From positions 338,070,638 to 338,134,637 of the forward strand of contig NC_058521.1 in the NCBI RefSeq assembly GCF_904849725.1: a stretch of DNA of 64,000 bases. Direction: 5' to 3'. The translations under genes were made by a program, and so were the position numbers. The notes beneath the pieces were generated by a model, which was not told where the DNA came from, did no database searches, and worked only from the letters and a program-made list of their open reading frames with translations. Below, piece by piece: positions 11,070-22,638 of the stretch; the stretch's first letter is position 1, and every line of letters starts with the position of its first letter. Source of the stretch: Hordeum vulgare subsp. vulgare. Lineage: Eukaryota; Streptophyta; Magnoliopsida; Poales; Poaceae.

Positions 11070-14000
11070 CCTCATTGATAGCATTGAAATCTTCGGATAT
11101 TAATATCATCTTGGGCATGGACTGGATGTCAGCTCACTATGCCAAGATTGATACTCATTCTAGAAATGTCCAACTTACCCATCCCTCGGGTGATATAGTA
11201 AATGTCTCTACTCGAGTTGCCAAATGCCAAATCTATTCCCTAAATGCCAACCCTCTTCCAGAACTTGAAGACATTCCGGTAGTCCGTGACTTCCCGGATG
11301 TTTTTCCAGAGGAACTGCCAGGAATTCCACTTGACAGAGATGTAGAGTTTGTGATAGATCTTGTTCCGGGAACTGTCCCAATAGCCAGAAGACCTTATAA
11401 GATGGCACCCCTAGAGTTAGCCGAACTTAAGAAGCAATTAGATGAGGCCTTGAACAAAGGTTTCATTCGTCCTAGCTCTTCTCCTTGGGCTTGTCCCGTC
11501 CTCTTCGTCAAGAAGAAAGACGGAACGGATAGGATGGTTGTAGATTACCGACCAGTTAACCTGGTCACTATAAAGAACAAGTATCCGCTGCCCAGGATCA
11601 ACGATCTGTACGATCAGCTCGCTGGATCCTCAGTCTTCTCTAATATGGATTTGAGGTTGGGATACCATCAAATCAAGATTAAGAACGGGGACATTCCAAA
11701 AACGGCTTTTGTTACTCGTTATGGCCAATATGAGTACACCGTTATGTCCTTCGGTTTAACCAATGCCCCAGCCAGCTTCTCTCGACTGATGAATTCAATC
11801 TTTATGGAGTATTTGGATAAATTCGTCGTAGTATACCTCGATGATATTCTCATCTACTCAAAGAATGAACAAGAACATGCCGAGCATCTAAGGCTGGTAT
11901 TGATGAAACTTCGAGAGCATCGCCTTTATGCCAAATTTTCAAAATGTGAATTCTGGTTACGAGAAGTGACCTATCTAGGCCACGTAATCTCTGGTAAGGG
12001 TATTGCTGTCAATCCCGAGAGAGTTCAAGCTGTCCTTGATTGGACTCAACCTGAATCGGTTAAGCAAGTTAGGAGTTTTCTTGGTCTAGCGAGCTATTGT
12101 CGCCACTTCGTCGAGAATTTCTCCAAGGTTGCAAAGCCTCTAACTGAACTCCTCAAGAAGGATAAAAAGTTCGAGTGGACACCACAGTGTGAGCATAGTT
12201 TTGAGGAACTGAAAAGACGCCTGACTTCCGCACCTGTGTTGCTACCACCAGATTTTACTAAGGACTTTGTTATCTATTGCGACGCCTCGTGACAAGGATT
12301 AGGTTGCATTCTCATGCAAGATCGTCATGTGATCGCATACGCATCTCGACAGTTGCGTCCACATGAGGATAATTATCCCACACATGACCTTGAGCTTGCA
12401 GCTGTGGTCTTTGCACTAAAAACCTGGCGACATTACCTTCTGGGTAATCGTTGCGAAATATTCACTGATCACCAAAGTCTGAAATATATCTTCACCCAGC
12501 CGGATTTGAATCTCAGGCAAACACGGTGGGTTGAGTTGATCTTGGATTACGACTTAGGGATAACTTACACCCCGGGGAAGGCCAATGTTATGGCCGATGC
12601 GCTAAGTCGTAAATCCTATTGTAACAATTTGATGCTACAACAAGGTCAACCACATCTCCATGAGGACTTTCGGAAGTTGAATCTTCATATTGTTCCTCAA
12701 GGACTCCTTTCTACCCTGGTGGCGAAGCCTACTCTTAAGGATCAAATTATAGGTGGCCAAAAGCGTGACAAGGGTATATCACGGATCAAGGGGAATATTT
12801 TTGGCGGAAACGCTAAAGAATTTTCCATGAATGATCAAGGTGTTGTGTTCTTCCAGAATCGTTTAGTGGTTCCTAAGAACCCACATCTAAGGCAGTTAAT
12901 CCTTAAGGAGGCTCATGATTCTCCTCTCACCATTCATCCCGGTAGTACTAAGATGTATCAGGACCTACGCCAGAGGTTCTAGTGGACTAGGATGAAGAGA
13001 GAAATTGCTGAGTTCTTTGCTAACTGCGACGTTTGTCGTCGAGTTAAGGCAGAACATCAAAAGCCTGCTGGCACCCTTCAGCCTCTAGCTATTCCTGAAT
13101 GGAAATGGGATAAAGTTAGCATGGATTTCATTACCGGATTTCCCAAGACCAAGAAAGGAAATAATGCTATCTTTGTGGTCATTGACCGTCTTTCCAAAGT
13201 GGCTCATTTTCTTCCTGTTCGTGAGAGTATAACAGCTAGCCAGCTAGCAGAATTATATATCTCCCGAATAGTGTCTCTTCATGGTGTTCCCCTGGAAATT
13301 AACTCGGACCGTGGAAGTATCTTTACTTCTCGCTTCTAGGAAAGTTTTCAGAATGCCATGGGGACTCACTTATCTTTTAGCACTGCTTTCCATCCTCAAT
13401 CAAGTGGTCAAGTAGAAAGAGTGAATCAAATCCTAGAAGATATGCTCCGAGCTTGTGTTATTTCGTTCGGTATGAATTGGGAGAAGTGCCTTCCATTCGC
13501 CGAATTCGCTTATAACAATAGTTATCAATCAAGCTTGGGCAAAGCCCCTTTTGAAGTTCTCTATGGACGAAGATGTCGAACCCCTCTTAATTGGTCAGAA
13601 ACCGGAGACAGGCAACTCTTTGGCCCGGATATGATCCCGGATGCAGAAGAGCAGGTTCGCATTATTCGTGAAAAGTTGAAAACAGCCCAGTCTCGTCAAA
13701 AGAGCCAATATGATCGTCATCATAAGGCTGTGACCTTTGAAGTTGACGAGAAGGCTTACCTTCGGGTTACACCTTTGAAGGGTACCCATCGTTTCGGTAT
13801 CAAGGGCAAGTTGGCTCCTCGTTACATTGGTCCTTTTCGCATTCTTGCCAAACGAGGAGAAGTTGCCTACCAGTTGGAACTTCCTCTGCATCTTTCCAAG
13901 GTTCATGATGTTTTCCACGTCTCGCAACTCAGGTGTTGCTTTTCGGATCCTATCCGTGAAGTGGACCACGAAACGCTTGATCTACAAGATAACCTTTCAT

Positions 14001-14218
14001 ACCGAGAATACCCCGTGTGTATTCTTGATCAAGCTGAGCGTACCACTCGACGTCGGAACCTCAAGTTTCTTAAAGTTCAATGGTCAAATCATTCTGAAAA
14101 GGAGGCAACTTGGGAAAGAGAGGATCATCTCCGACTTGAGTATCCTGCGTTATTCCCGACGACTTCTAAATCTTGGGACGAGATTCTTTTGAGTGGGGGT
14201 GAGTTGTCACATCCCTAA
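11066..14218 (+). pseudogene. pol: CH1 pol: RT, RNase H, integrase, chromodomain (broken)
   Basis: One reading frame encodes the end of the protease region (IILGMDWMS), reverse transcriptase with the YLDD catalytic box at 11834-11845, RNase H ([21 protein letters not shown]), and integrase. Integrase shows its HHCC finger (CDVC) and DDE residues at about 13124, 13307 and 13415. The C-terminal region ends in a chromodomain-like KVQWSNHSEKEATWERED. The open frame runs 14 bp into the 3' LTR. It is inactivated by the upstream frameshift near 11065 and by in-frame stops TGA 12290-12292, TAG 12980-12982 and TAG 13337-13339. The two TAGs replace the expected Trp after RF. Reading resumes in the same frame after each stop, so these are point changes. 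Confidence 0.92.
14191..14204 (+). promoter_or_regulatory. CH1 polypurine tract
   Basis: GAGTGGGGGTGAGT lies directly before the 3' LTR start and is where plus-strand DNA synthesis would be primed. Confidence 0.8.
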
Positions 14219-17200
14219 CCCTTAAGCAAGATAGCATTGTGCTCATGTCTTCTTTGCATTTGCATCTAAGAAGTTTCAACAAAAACAACAAAGTGGCAAA
14301 GGAAAAACTCAAAACCCTAGCCACCATTTCAATTAAAGGAAATCTCAAACTAGTTCAAAATCAATGAACCCAAAATGGCCTCAAGAAATGTTCAAACTTT
14401 CTGATAAATCATGAAAGTAAATGAGCATTGGAGAAAACTATTTTCTTGACACTTTAAGCTTTTTGAATAAATGAAAAAGGCTACTGGTTTCAAGTTTTAA
14501 ATTTGAAATCAGAAACTATAAATTTCCAAAAATGTTGAAAACCTTGGAAATGGTTGGGGATATTATAACAAATATTTCAGGAGGTCTAAAATAGTTTTTA
14601 CTTATTGTTTTGGAGCTGAATTAATTAGCAAAACAATAATTAGCAAAACAGAAAAACAAAAACAGAAAAAAATGGAAAAACCTTACCTGTCGCCTAAGCC
14701 TGGCCCGGCCCATCCTTGGCTCGTCCCCTCCCTCGCGCCAGTAGGCAGCAGGAGGTGGCCGCCGCTCCCTCCGGCGCGGCCACGCACCTGCGTGCCTGCC
14801 TGGCCGCCGCCCCGCGCTGCGACGACGGGGATAAGCTCCCCAGGGCCTCCCCTATCCATTCCCCGCCTCGGTTCTCTTCCTCCTCCCGGATCTCCTCCTC
14901 CTCCTTGCTGTCGCCATTAGAGCCGAGCTCGAGCTCGAGCTGCCCGTGCCCCTGGCCATAGGATTCCCTCCCAGAGCACGCCATTAGTTCCCCCTCGTTG
15001 CCCTGGTCATCTCTGCAGAAGCCGAAGCTTCCTCGAGCCCTGCAACGCCCGCAACGCCGTCGTCTTCCACCTCCGGCCGCCAGACCTCTCCCGTCAATTC
15101 GTCGTCCCCAGGCCTTCCCCGAGCCGTCTAAGCTCTGCTCTGCACTCCCCGTGAGCATGCGGTCGTTTCCCCTAAGTTTCCCCCATCGATCCCCTCCTCT
15201 AGCTCTAGTTTCACCGGAGCCCGACGAGGACCGCCGCTGCCGCTCGTCGCCGGTAGCCCTCCGATGATCAGCTCGTCCTTCCGAGGGCACCAGCAGCTCC
15301 AGGTCGACGCGTAGACGCTGTAGCAGCTAAGAACCGAGCGTAGATCCCTCTGATTCAAAGACCCCGATGACGCCCGAGCCTTGGCCACCGCCAAGCTCGT
15401 CGCCGGCGTCATCTCCGGCCAGATCAGCCCCGGCTAGGTGCAGAAATGAAGCTGCGGGAGACGTGTCGTTCCTCTGGTGTTCTCCGTGCAGCATTTGGCC
15501 CCTTGTGCGCCGTTTCCGAGCCCCACCGCCGTGCTGGTGGTCGCCAGAGGCTCCCCGTCGGCAAGGACGACCTCGCCGCCGGTGGATGCCGACGTGGCAA
15601 AGCTAACCCAGCAGCTCAGCACCTAATCACTCGCTGACAAGTGGGCCCAAGGCCAAGTCAAACCTCAGTTAGGGCTGGTCAGCGCGGGATTAGTCCCAGA
15701 GAGGCTGATCAGTGGGGCCCCCCTGTCAGGTTTGACCTGAACAGGTCGGCTGACCTGCTGACGTCAGTCTGATGCAATAAATAGAATTTCCAGTATAAAA
15801 CTAATTCAGGAAATTGCTAAAAATTGTAAAAATCATAGAAATTAATCTGTAACTCGAATGAAAATAATTTAGATATGAAAAAGTATCAGAAAAATTCAAG
15901 GATTCTGATTATGCTATTTTCAACCATGTTTAAAAAAGTTAAAGAACCCTAAATTGTGGAATAAGGAATAATTCAATTCTTATAATCACCTTTTAAATGG
16001 AATTTGCAAAAATATTCAAATTTCATTATATATACAATGTTCACCACTGTCCTAATTACAATTCAGTACCATAACATGACATTTCATGCATGTTAACATC
16101 AAGTTGATCTGAGCATCAGATCGAATCAATTAAACCGGTATCCGAGAATACCCCGTTTGAATTGCTATTCGAATGTGATTCAAATCAACTCTAAACCTAA
16201 TACATGTTGTAAATAATAAATTATCACCTTGCATTCTCATGCCATGTTCATGCATCATTTTGAGTGCATATGATTGTTATTGAATGTTGCCATTCATTTC
16301 GGTAGGCTCCGCACCCCCGGATTCCACCGAATATCTGTCTGACGGATATCGTTCCTCCTCTGAGCAACAAGGCAAGCAACCCCTTTGATCATTCCGATAA
16401 CCCCCATGTTCTTGCTCCTGCACCTATTTATTGCATTTAAGATCAAATGCTTCAACTGCTTTTGCCACGATAGTTGAACCCACTTCCTTTGCATGACTTA
16501 ACCTTGTCACAGTAATTAGCCGAACCTTGCAACCTAGCATACCTGGTAGTTGCTTGAGCTATGATGTGCCTTATCCTGCTATGCATGCTATGCTTAGAGT
16601 TGTGTATGGTCTGTCATCTGGGAGATGAACAGAAATGTGGAGTGTGTTCGGTAGGCAAAGGTTGTGTGTTGAACTTGAGTTGGTAAAGGTACCGGTGAAA
16701 GGCTGTGTAGGAGTACATGGCGGGTTGTTTCATTGGAACCGTCCTTAGGAACTGAGTTCCGTGTATGTATTCCAAGACTAGATACTACCACATGCTGGGC
16801 CCTGAAATATGACCCCGCTCGGCGTATTAATCGCGTAGTACCCGGTCCAGGAGTTGCAAGTAGTTTCTGGTGTTTATAGTAATGCCGGAGGCCGTGCATG
16901 GTGCTGACCTGAGAGGTGGCCGTGATGCGGTAGGCAGTGGCACGGTGTACCAAGTGGCACCCGGATGGTGGGCTTGGGAACCCTGCGCACATCGTTTGAG
17001 GCCGTGGTGGAAACCTCGGCCGGACTTCCGTACGGGTTACTCTCAGATAGGCGATAAACCTGGACTAGGTACTAGTGTGGTTCACTGTCGTGGCCGACTC
17101 CCTCGCTGGGCTTCCGCTTGAAGGTTGCCGAGGTGCATGACGTGCACATAGCGATAAGTGGCGAGAGCGTGTGTGACGAAGTACACCCTTCCAGGGTTAT

Positions 17201-18368
17201 GATCTATTCGAATAGCCGCGTTCGCGGATATGGACTACTTGGAGACATATGTTGTTCATAGATAACTTCAATGGCTACTCATAAAATTGACAAGATAAGC
17301 GTGAGTGTCGTGGACGACATTTCCGTATGGAGACGGAATGATTCCATGATAGTGTATTGTTGTGGTGTTCGTGGACTCGTGTGCGAGAAATCAAGTTGTC
17401 AAAACTAATTTCAAAATGCAAGTTGTCTAGCCACGAGTCAAATGCTGGCTTCCCGCATGAAACCCCACAATACCTTTTGATACCTTGCATGAGTAGTTAG
17501 TTCTGCTAAAGTCTTGCTGAGTACCCTCGTACTCATGTTTGCTTAATAAATGTTGCAGAGGTTTCTAATGACCCTAATGGAGGGTTCTTCGTAGACATCG
17601 ACGACGACGAGTAGCTCGTGTCCCAGCTACGATCTGGCCCTACGTCGGCTGTGTAGTATAGTCAGGCCATGTGCCTACTAGTTGCCCTGTCTGTACCTAG
17701 ACAGTTTATAACTCTTCCACTGGCTTCTATTTGTATGACTGTTATTATGGGTCGTGAGACCCTTAATGTGTAATATTATGTGTGTCTCTTCCGAGCCTCT
17801 TAAATAAAGCTTGTATGTTTATGGTTATGTTGTGATGCCTTCGATGTATCTATACATATCGGTATGCCATGCGTACCTGTGTCGTACTTGATATGTATGG
17901 GGTTCGATTACCTAGTCGTGAACTTTAGTAGCACTCCTTACAAGGAAATGCCCCTTTGTGATCCAACGAGCCGTGGTAGTTCGCTACTGCTCCGGACACA
18001 TTGGTTGACCGGCATGTGTCCTTCTTAGCTGTTGTGTCTGTCCCCTTTGGGGAAATGTCACGCGACATAATGGAGTCCTTGTAGCTTGCTACGACTCGTC
18101 TACGTTCGTTGATGACCGACACCTGCTTTGTTGGGTCATGTATGCCTGTCCTTGTGCGGTACTGCCACTTTGGTTTATGACTAGACATGTCGATCCGGGT
18201 TCTTTGACATTGGATTGCTAGCGACACTATCACATACGTGAGTCAAAAGACGCAAACGGTCCCGGCTACGGTAAGGCTGCAGCCGTGGAGTTAACCGTGT
18301 GTGAGACCACAAAGGGATGCGATGTGTTACAGGCTGGATTCCTATGGCTTAGGATCGGGGTCCCGACA
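14205..18368 (+). repeat. CH1 3' LTR (full length)
   Basis: A 4,164-bp LTR with the same ends as the 5' copy. It retains the block 15380-16559 that the 5' LTR has lost, so it represents the complete LTR. By eye the shared 3' portions (6379-8194 against 16557-18368) differ at about 21 positions, about 15 of them transitions. With the commonly used grass rate of 1.3e-8 per site per year this means roughly half a million years. Confidence 0.92.
15380..16559 (+). other. LTR segment absent from the CH1 5' LTR
   Basis: This 1,180-bp block is present only in the 3' LTR. It is bounded by GAGC at 15376-15379 and again at 16556-16559, and the 5' LTR keeps a single GAGC. The block goes from GC-rich to AT-rich and contains CAAGGCAAGCAACCC at about 16368, a motif also seen in the CH2 and CH3 LTRs. 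Confidence 0.85.
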
Positions 18369-18373
18369 GTTGT

Positions 18374-19740
18374 GCTAGTTGTTCAAAAACTTTAGAGTTA
18401 AGGAAGTATGGTTATCCTTTAGATCTTCACAGATTGTTCAATTTTTTATAGTTTCTAATTTGCATGCATAGTTTGCTTGTTTTGGTGCTTCCATAGGTTA
18501 TAGTGAGTGATATAAATTATGGGGATGATATAAAACAATATCTATAATGTGAGAACAATTAAAAATATTGTCTTGAGAGTACCTAAGTGAATGATCTATC
18601 TTTATTACACTAACCCATCTCAAGTATCTAATCGTGGGGATGCCCAAGGCACCCATAGTGAATGATCTATCTTTATTACACTAACCCATCTCATTTACCT
18701 AATTGAACAATTAAAAATATTAAAAATAAAATTTGTATGATTGAGGTTTTCAAGTTTTCGGCGAGATATCGATATTATAAGTATAAGGAGAATTAATAAC
18801 CTAATCTTGGGGATGCCCAAGCAACCCCCAATGTAATATCCAAGGAAGACTCAAGTGTCTAATCTTGGGGATGCCCGGAAGGCATCCCCTCTTTCGTCTT
18901 CAACACTATCGGTATATCTTTCTTGGACCTATATTTTTGTTCATCACATAATATGTGTTTTTCTTGGACCATCATTCTATTTTGTTGTTAATTGTTATAT
19001 ATTATTTATAATCTTATTTTTCAATAAAAATTTCCAAGAATTTCCTTTAGAATGCTTGAATTGCATGTGTGATGTGTGCGGTACAAAAATAGAAACTTTT
19101 CCTGTAGTATTTGACTTATCATATTTTCCTTAAATTTTTAAACAGTACTGTCATAAAAATTAGTTATCATGTCCTAAGTTTTTAGAAATTTTGGAAATAC
19201 ATAAGTACATGTTTTAAATAGATTGCTACAAAATGTTCTGTTTGGACAGATTGATGTCATAGTTTTGTTATCTACTTATCCTACAGTTTTGATGGATTAT
19301 ATTAGTATATATAAATTATAAATACGATAGAATACAATAGCTAATGTTTGAGAAATATGAGTCAACTTATCGTGGCAGTACATGAAGTGTTGATTTATTC
19401 ATATGTGTACTAATCAATGTCACGAGTTCTTTTCAAGTTTTGTGTGGATGAAGTTTTTGAGACTTAGGTGAAACCGGGAAATGTGAGGATTGAACGAGAT
19501 AAAAAAGCTCAATCTTGGGGATGCCCAAGCCACCCATAGTCAATATTACAAGAAGTCTCAAACATGTAAGCTTGGTGATTCTAGGTATCCCGCCTCTCCT
19601 TGTCAACAAATATAGGTTAGCCTATGTTGAGCCTAAGTTTTTATTTGTCCCCATGATTTGTGCCATTCTTGGGGTGTATTTTGTTTAGTTTGTGGTTTGA
19701 ATAAATCAGATCTAAAAATCTTTATTAAGAGAGAGCCCTC
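18374..19740 (+). other. AT1 interior, middle block (non-coding)
   Basis: This continues AT1 after CH1. It holds no intact gene. It carries several copies of the CTTGGGGATGCCC motif (about 18804, 18865 and 19515), the 9-bp-stem hairpin at 18867-18889, and a 37-bp duplication at 18586-18622 and 18657-18693. The short frame at 18855-19133 has no family resemblance. The block ends at the AT2a insertion. Confidence 0.6.
18867..18889 (+). promoter_or_regulatory. Conserved 9-bp-stem hairpin, AT1 copy
   Basis: Stem GGGGATGCC, five-base loop CGGAA, stem GGCATCCCC: perfect pairing. The same structure at the equivalent place occurs in AT2a (24450-24473, one mismatch), AT2b (55157-55179) and, on the - strand, AT3 (59154-59177). 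Confidence 0.7.
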
Positions 19741-19940
19741 TCATACGTCTCCAATGTTTTCTATAATTTTTTATGGTTACATGATGTTACATTATCATTC
19801 CTGGATATTTTATGATCATTTTATAGCAACTTTATATCATTTTCTGGGACTAATCTATTGACATAGTGCCTAGTGCTAGTTGTTATTTTTTGTTGTTTTT
19901 TTTCCTTCGTAGAAAATCAATATCAGATGAAGTCTAAATG

Positions 19941-22638
19941 TGACTAATCCATTAATGCCATCATCCGTTTATAGTCTTACATGCAGCAATTTTGGAGTAA
20001 ACATTGCAGAATCAGATAGATACAGGGTGGGGAAGAAAATACTAAATTCTTCCATCATATGGCTACTGAACAACATAGACAAAACTCTATTGCCTCTTTG
20101 TCTCTCCCAGATGGCTCCTTTATTGACGATCATGAAGCTAAGGCTGAATTTCTATTTCAAGCATTCAAAGCGAGACTTGGCGTATCTGTTGATCATGAAA
20201 TGAAATTTAATCTCGATAGACTAGTTGAATCTGTGGGAAACCTTGATGGTCTCTTCAGAAAAAAAGAGATTCATGATGTAGTAGCTAAAATGCCCATGGA
20301 TAGGGCTCCAGGTCTTGATGGATTAAACGAATGTTTTTAAAACAATGTTGGGATCTCATTGCATCACACTTCTACAACCTTTGCAACAATTTTTGGGAAG
20401 GCTATATCTCTTTGAATTGCTTGAATGATTCGTTGATCACTCTTATTCCAACGAAGCTGAACCCCACTGCGGTCAATCATTACTGCCCAATATCATTGTT
20501 GAACTGCTGCCTCAAACTTATTATAAAACTTCTTGCTAATCGTCAACAAAAAATTATTATATCTTGCATACAAACCATTACGGGTTTATAAAAGGGCGTA
20601 CGATTAACAACTGTCTCGGTTGGGCTTTGGAATACATATTTCAGAGTGAGAAATCTAGAAATGAAGTGATCATTCTCAAATTAGACTTTGAAAAAGCATT
20701 TGATCTGATTGAACAAGATGTCATCCTATTGATGTTGGAAAAGTTTGGATTTGACTCAAAATGGATGCACTGGATAAATTCTATCCTTACTTCTGGTCAT
20801 TCTTCAGTTCTCTTAAATGATACCCCTGGGAAGAGTTTCCACTGCAAGCTAGGTGTACGTCAAGGAGATCCTATATGACCACTTCTATTTTCTATAGTTG
20901 TGGATCTGCTAGAGTACATTATTAATAATGAGTACACCGAAGGTAGATTGCAGCTTCCTATCGCTCGATATGGTGCGTACCGTATTGTACAATACGCGGA
21001 TGATACCATCTTAATTATGCTAGCTTGGCCGATCCAACTTGCTAACCTTAAAAGAGTTTTGAATGATTTTTCCATTTCAACCGGGCTAAGGATCAACTTC
21101 CAAAAGTCGAATTTAATTCCCATCAATATATCCGGTGAGAAAGCTTCACATTTAGCTAATGTCTTTGGTTGTACGGTTGGCTCTCTTTCGTTCATGTATC
21201 TTGGATTACCAGTCGGTACTACGAAACCCTCCATGAATAAACTGATGACCTTAGTTGATTGAGTGGAGTGTCGCATCTCTAGTACCACGGCTCTTATGTT
21301 CCACGGCCAGAAAATCATGCTGATAAATTCGCTGGTATCTTCCATGATCACGTTCGCGTCTTGCACTTTGGAGCTGCCAGTCAAATTTCTTGAAACTTTT
21401 GACAAGATACGAAGGAGGTGTTTATGGCAAAAAAAACTGAAAATGATGAGTCCTCTAACTCTTAGATTGCTTGGAATAGATTATGTTGCCCGAAAGATAA
21501 GGGAGGTCTTGGAATAATCAACATCAGAGTTCACAATCAAGCTCTCCTCTTGAAGTTCTTGGATAAATTTTATAATTATGCAGATCTTCAATGGGTTAAA
21601 TTATTATGGGAATCATACTATACTAGTACTGTCCCTCATGCTCTTCCTAAGTGCGGTTCATTTTGGTGGTGATCTATGGTTAAATTAATGCCTATCTATA
21701 GAGAAAGTGCTAAATGTGAAGTACAAAATGGTTTGCATGTTTCCATGTGGCACCATAATTGGAATGGTCTAGTCATTGCTGAAAATTATGCTTGTTTATA
21801 TTTATATACAAAGTCTTAAGATATCTCAGTTCATGCGTACTATGAGACTAATGATTTGAGTCTTCTATTCCATCTGTCTCTATCCCCTGAGGCCCTTACT
21901 GAGTTGGACGCCATAAACAGTCTAAAACCGCCACATGTTTTGCAGTCAAAAAGTGTTGACTTGTGGTCATACCCATGGGGTCCTGTCTACTCAACCAAAA
22001 AAAATCGACAATTACTGCCATAAACAAATTAGTTGTCCGGAGCCATTCACGTGGATATGGAAATCAAAACTCCAAAAAAATTGAAAGTTTTCATGTGGTT
22101 TCTCTTAGCAGATAGACTGGACACAAGAAATTTGCTGAAAAGGAGACATTTCAATATTGTTGACATTGAATCATGCATTCTATGCACATATCAAGAGGAA
22201 TAGAACATTGACCACTTGATTTTTAATTGCCCCTTCAGCCAAACTTGATGGGCTAAGATTGGTATCTCATACTAACTCTAGCATCTCACGGATTGAGGCC
22301 ACAATTAGAGCAAAACAAATTTATTCTGGCAGGCTTTTCTTTGAAGTCTTCACCATTACCACCTGGAATATTTGGAAGGAGAGAAATAAATTCATCTTCA
22401 TCAGATCAGTCCTACATACACTTCTTGGCTTGAGAGAAATAATGCTGATCTTACGTGGCTTAGATATAGAGTGTCTCCTGATGTGAGTGATTATATCGCT
22501 TCCTTTGTAAACAATCTTTAGTCTCTCATTGTATTTTTTCCTTCTTCCTCCGAGTGGGGACTTTCCTTCAAAACATGTAAATATTAATTATATATTAATA
22601 TAGCCTAGTAGGAGCCTCTCTACTATTTTCAGTCAAAA
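19941..22638 (+). mobile_element. LINE1: 5'-truncated L1-type non-LTR retrotransposon
   Basis: It is inserted in the AT2a 5' LTR and flanked by an 11-bp duplication AAGTCTAAATG (19930-19940 and 22639-22649), as expected for target-primed reverse transcription. The right end is a short A-run just before the duplication. At 2.7 kb it lacks the 5' part (ORF1 and the endonuclease are not visible). Confidence 0.87.
19980..22490 (+). pseudogene. LINE1 ORF2 reverse transcriptase remnant
   Basis: Plant L1-type reverse transcriptase. Recognisable blocks in order are APGLDGLN (about 20308-20331), LITLIP and NHYCPISLLN, GFIKGRTINNC (about 20582), ILKLDFEKAFD, GVRQGDP ending at a TGA (20876-20878), the catalytic YADD at 20993-21004, GLRINFQKS, YLGLP, and a zinc-finger-like tail (CILC...HLIFNCPF, about 22170-22240) followed by TTWNIWKERNKFIF. 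The frame changes near 20335 and 20575. In-frame stops at 20876 and 21260, and more downstream, show it is dead. The missing N-terminal endonuclease is explained by 5' truncation. Confidence 0.88.

Larger units (their letters stand above)
5209..18368 (+). mobile_element. CH1: full-length Ty3/Gypsy chromovirus (Tekay/Del-like)
   Basis: A 13,160-bp element with LTRs at 5209-8194 and 14205-18368, a perfect GTTGT target duplication, a Met-initiator primer site at 8199-8210 and a purine-rich tract before the 3' LTR. Gene order is upstream ORF, gag, protease, reverse transcriptase, RNase H, integrase, C-terminal chromodomain-like region. That order and the chromodomain-like tail place it among plant chromoviruses. 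By my reading the LTRs differ at about 20 sites over 1.8 kb, so it is much younger than its AT1 host. Pol is broken, so the copy is not autonomous. All genes lie on the + strand. Confidence 0.92.

Noticed and set aside
20860..21405. 181-codon antisense frame over LINE1
   Set aside because: It is a shadow of the reverse transcriptase, whose motifs are on the + strand.
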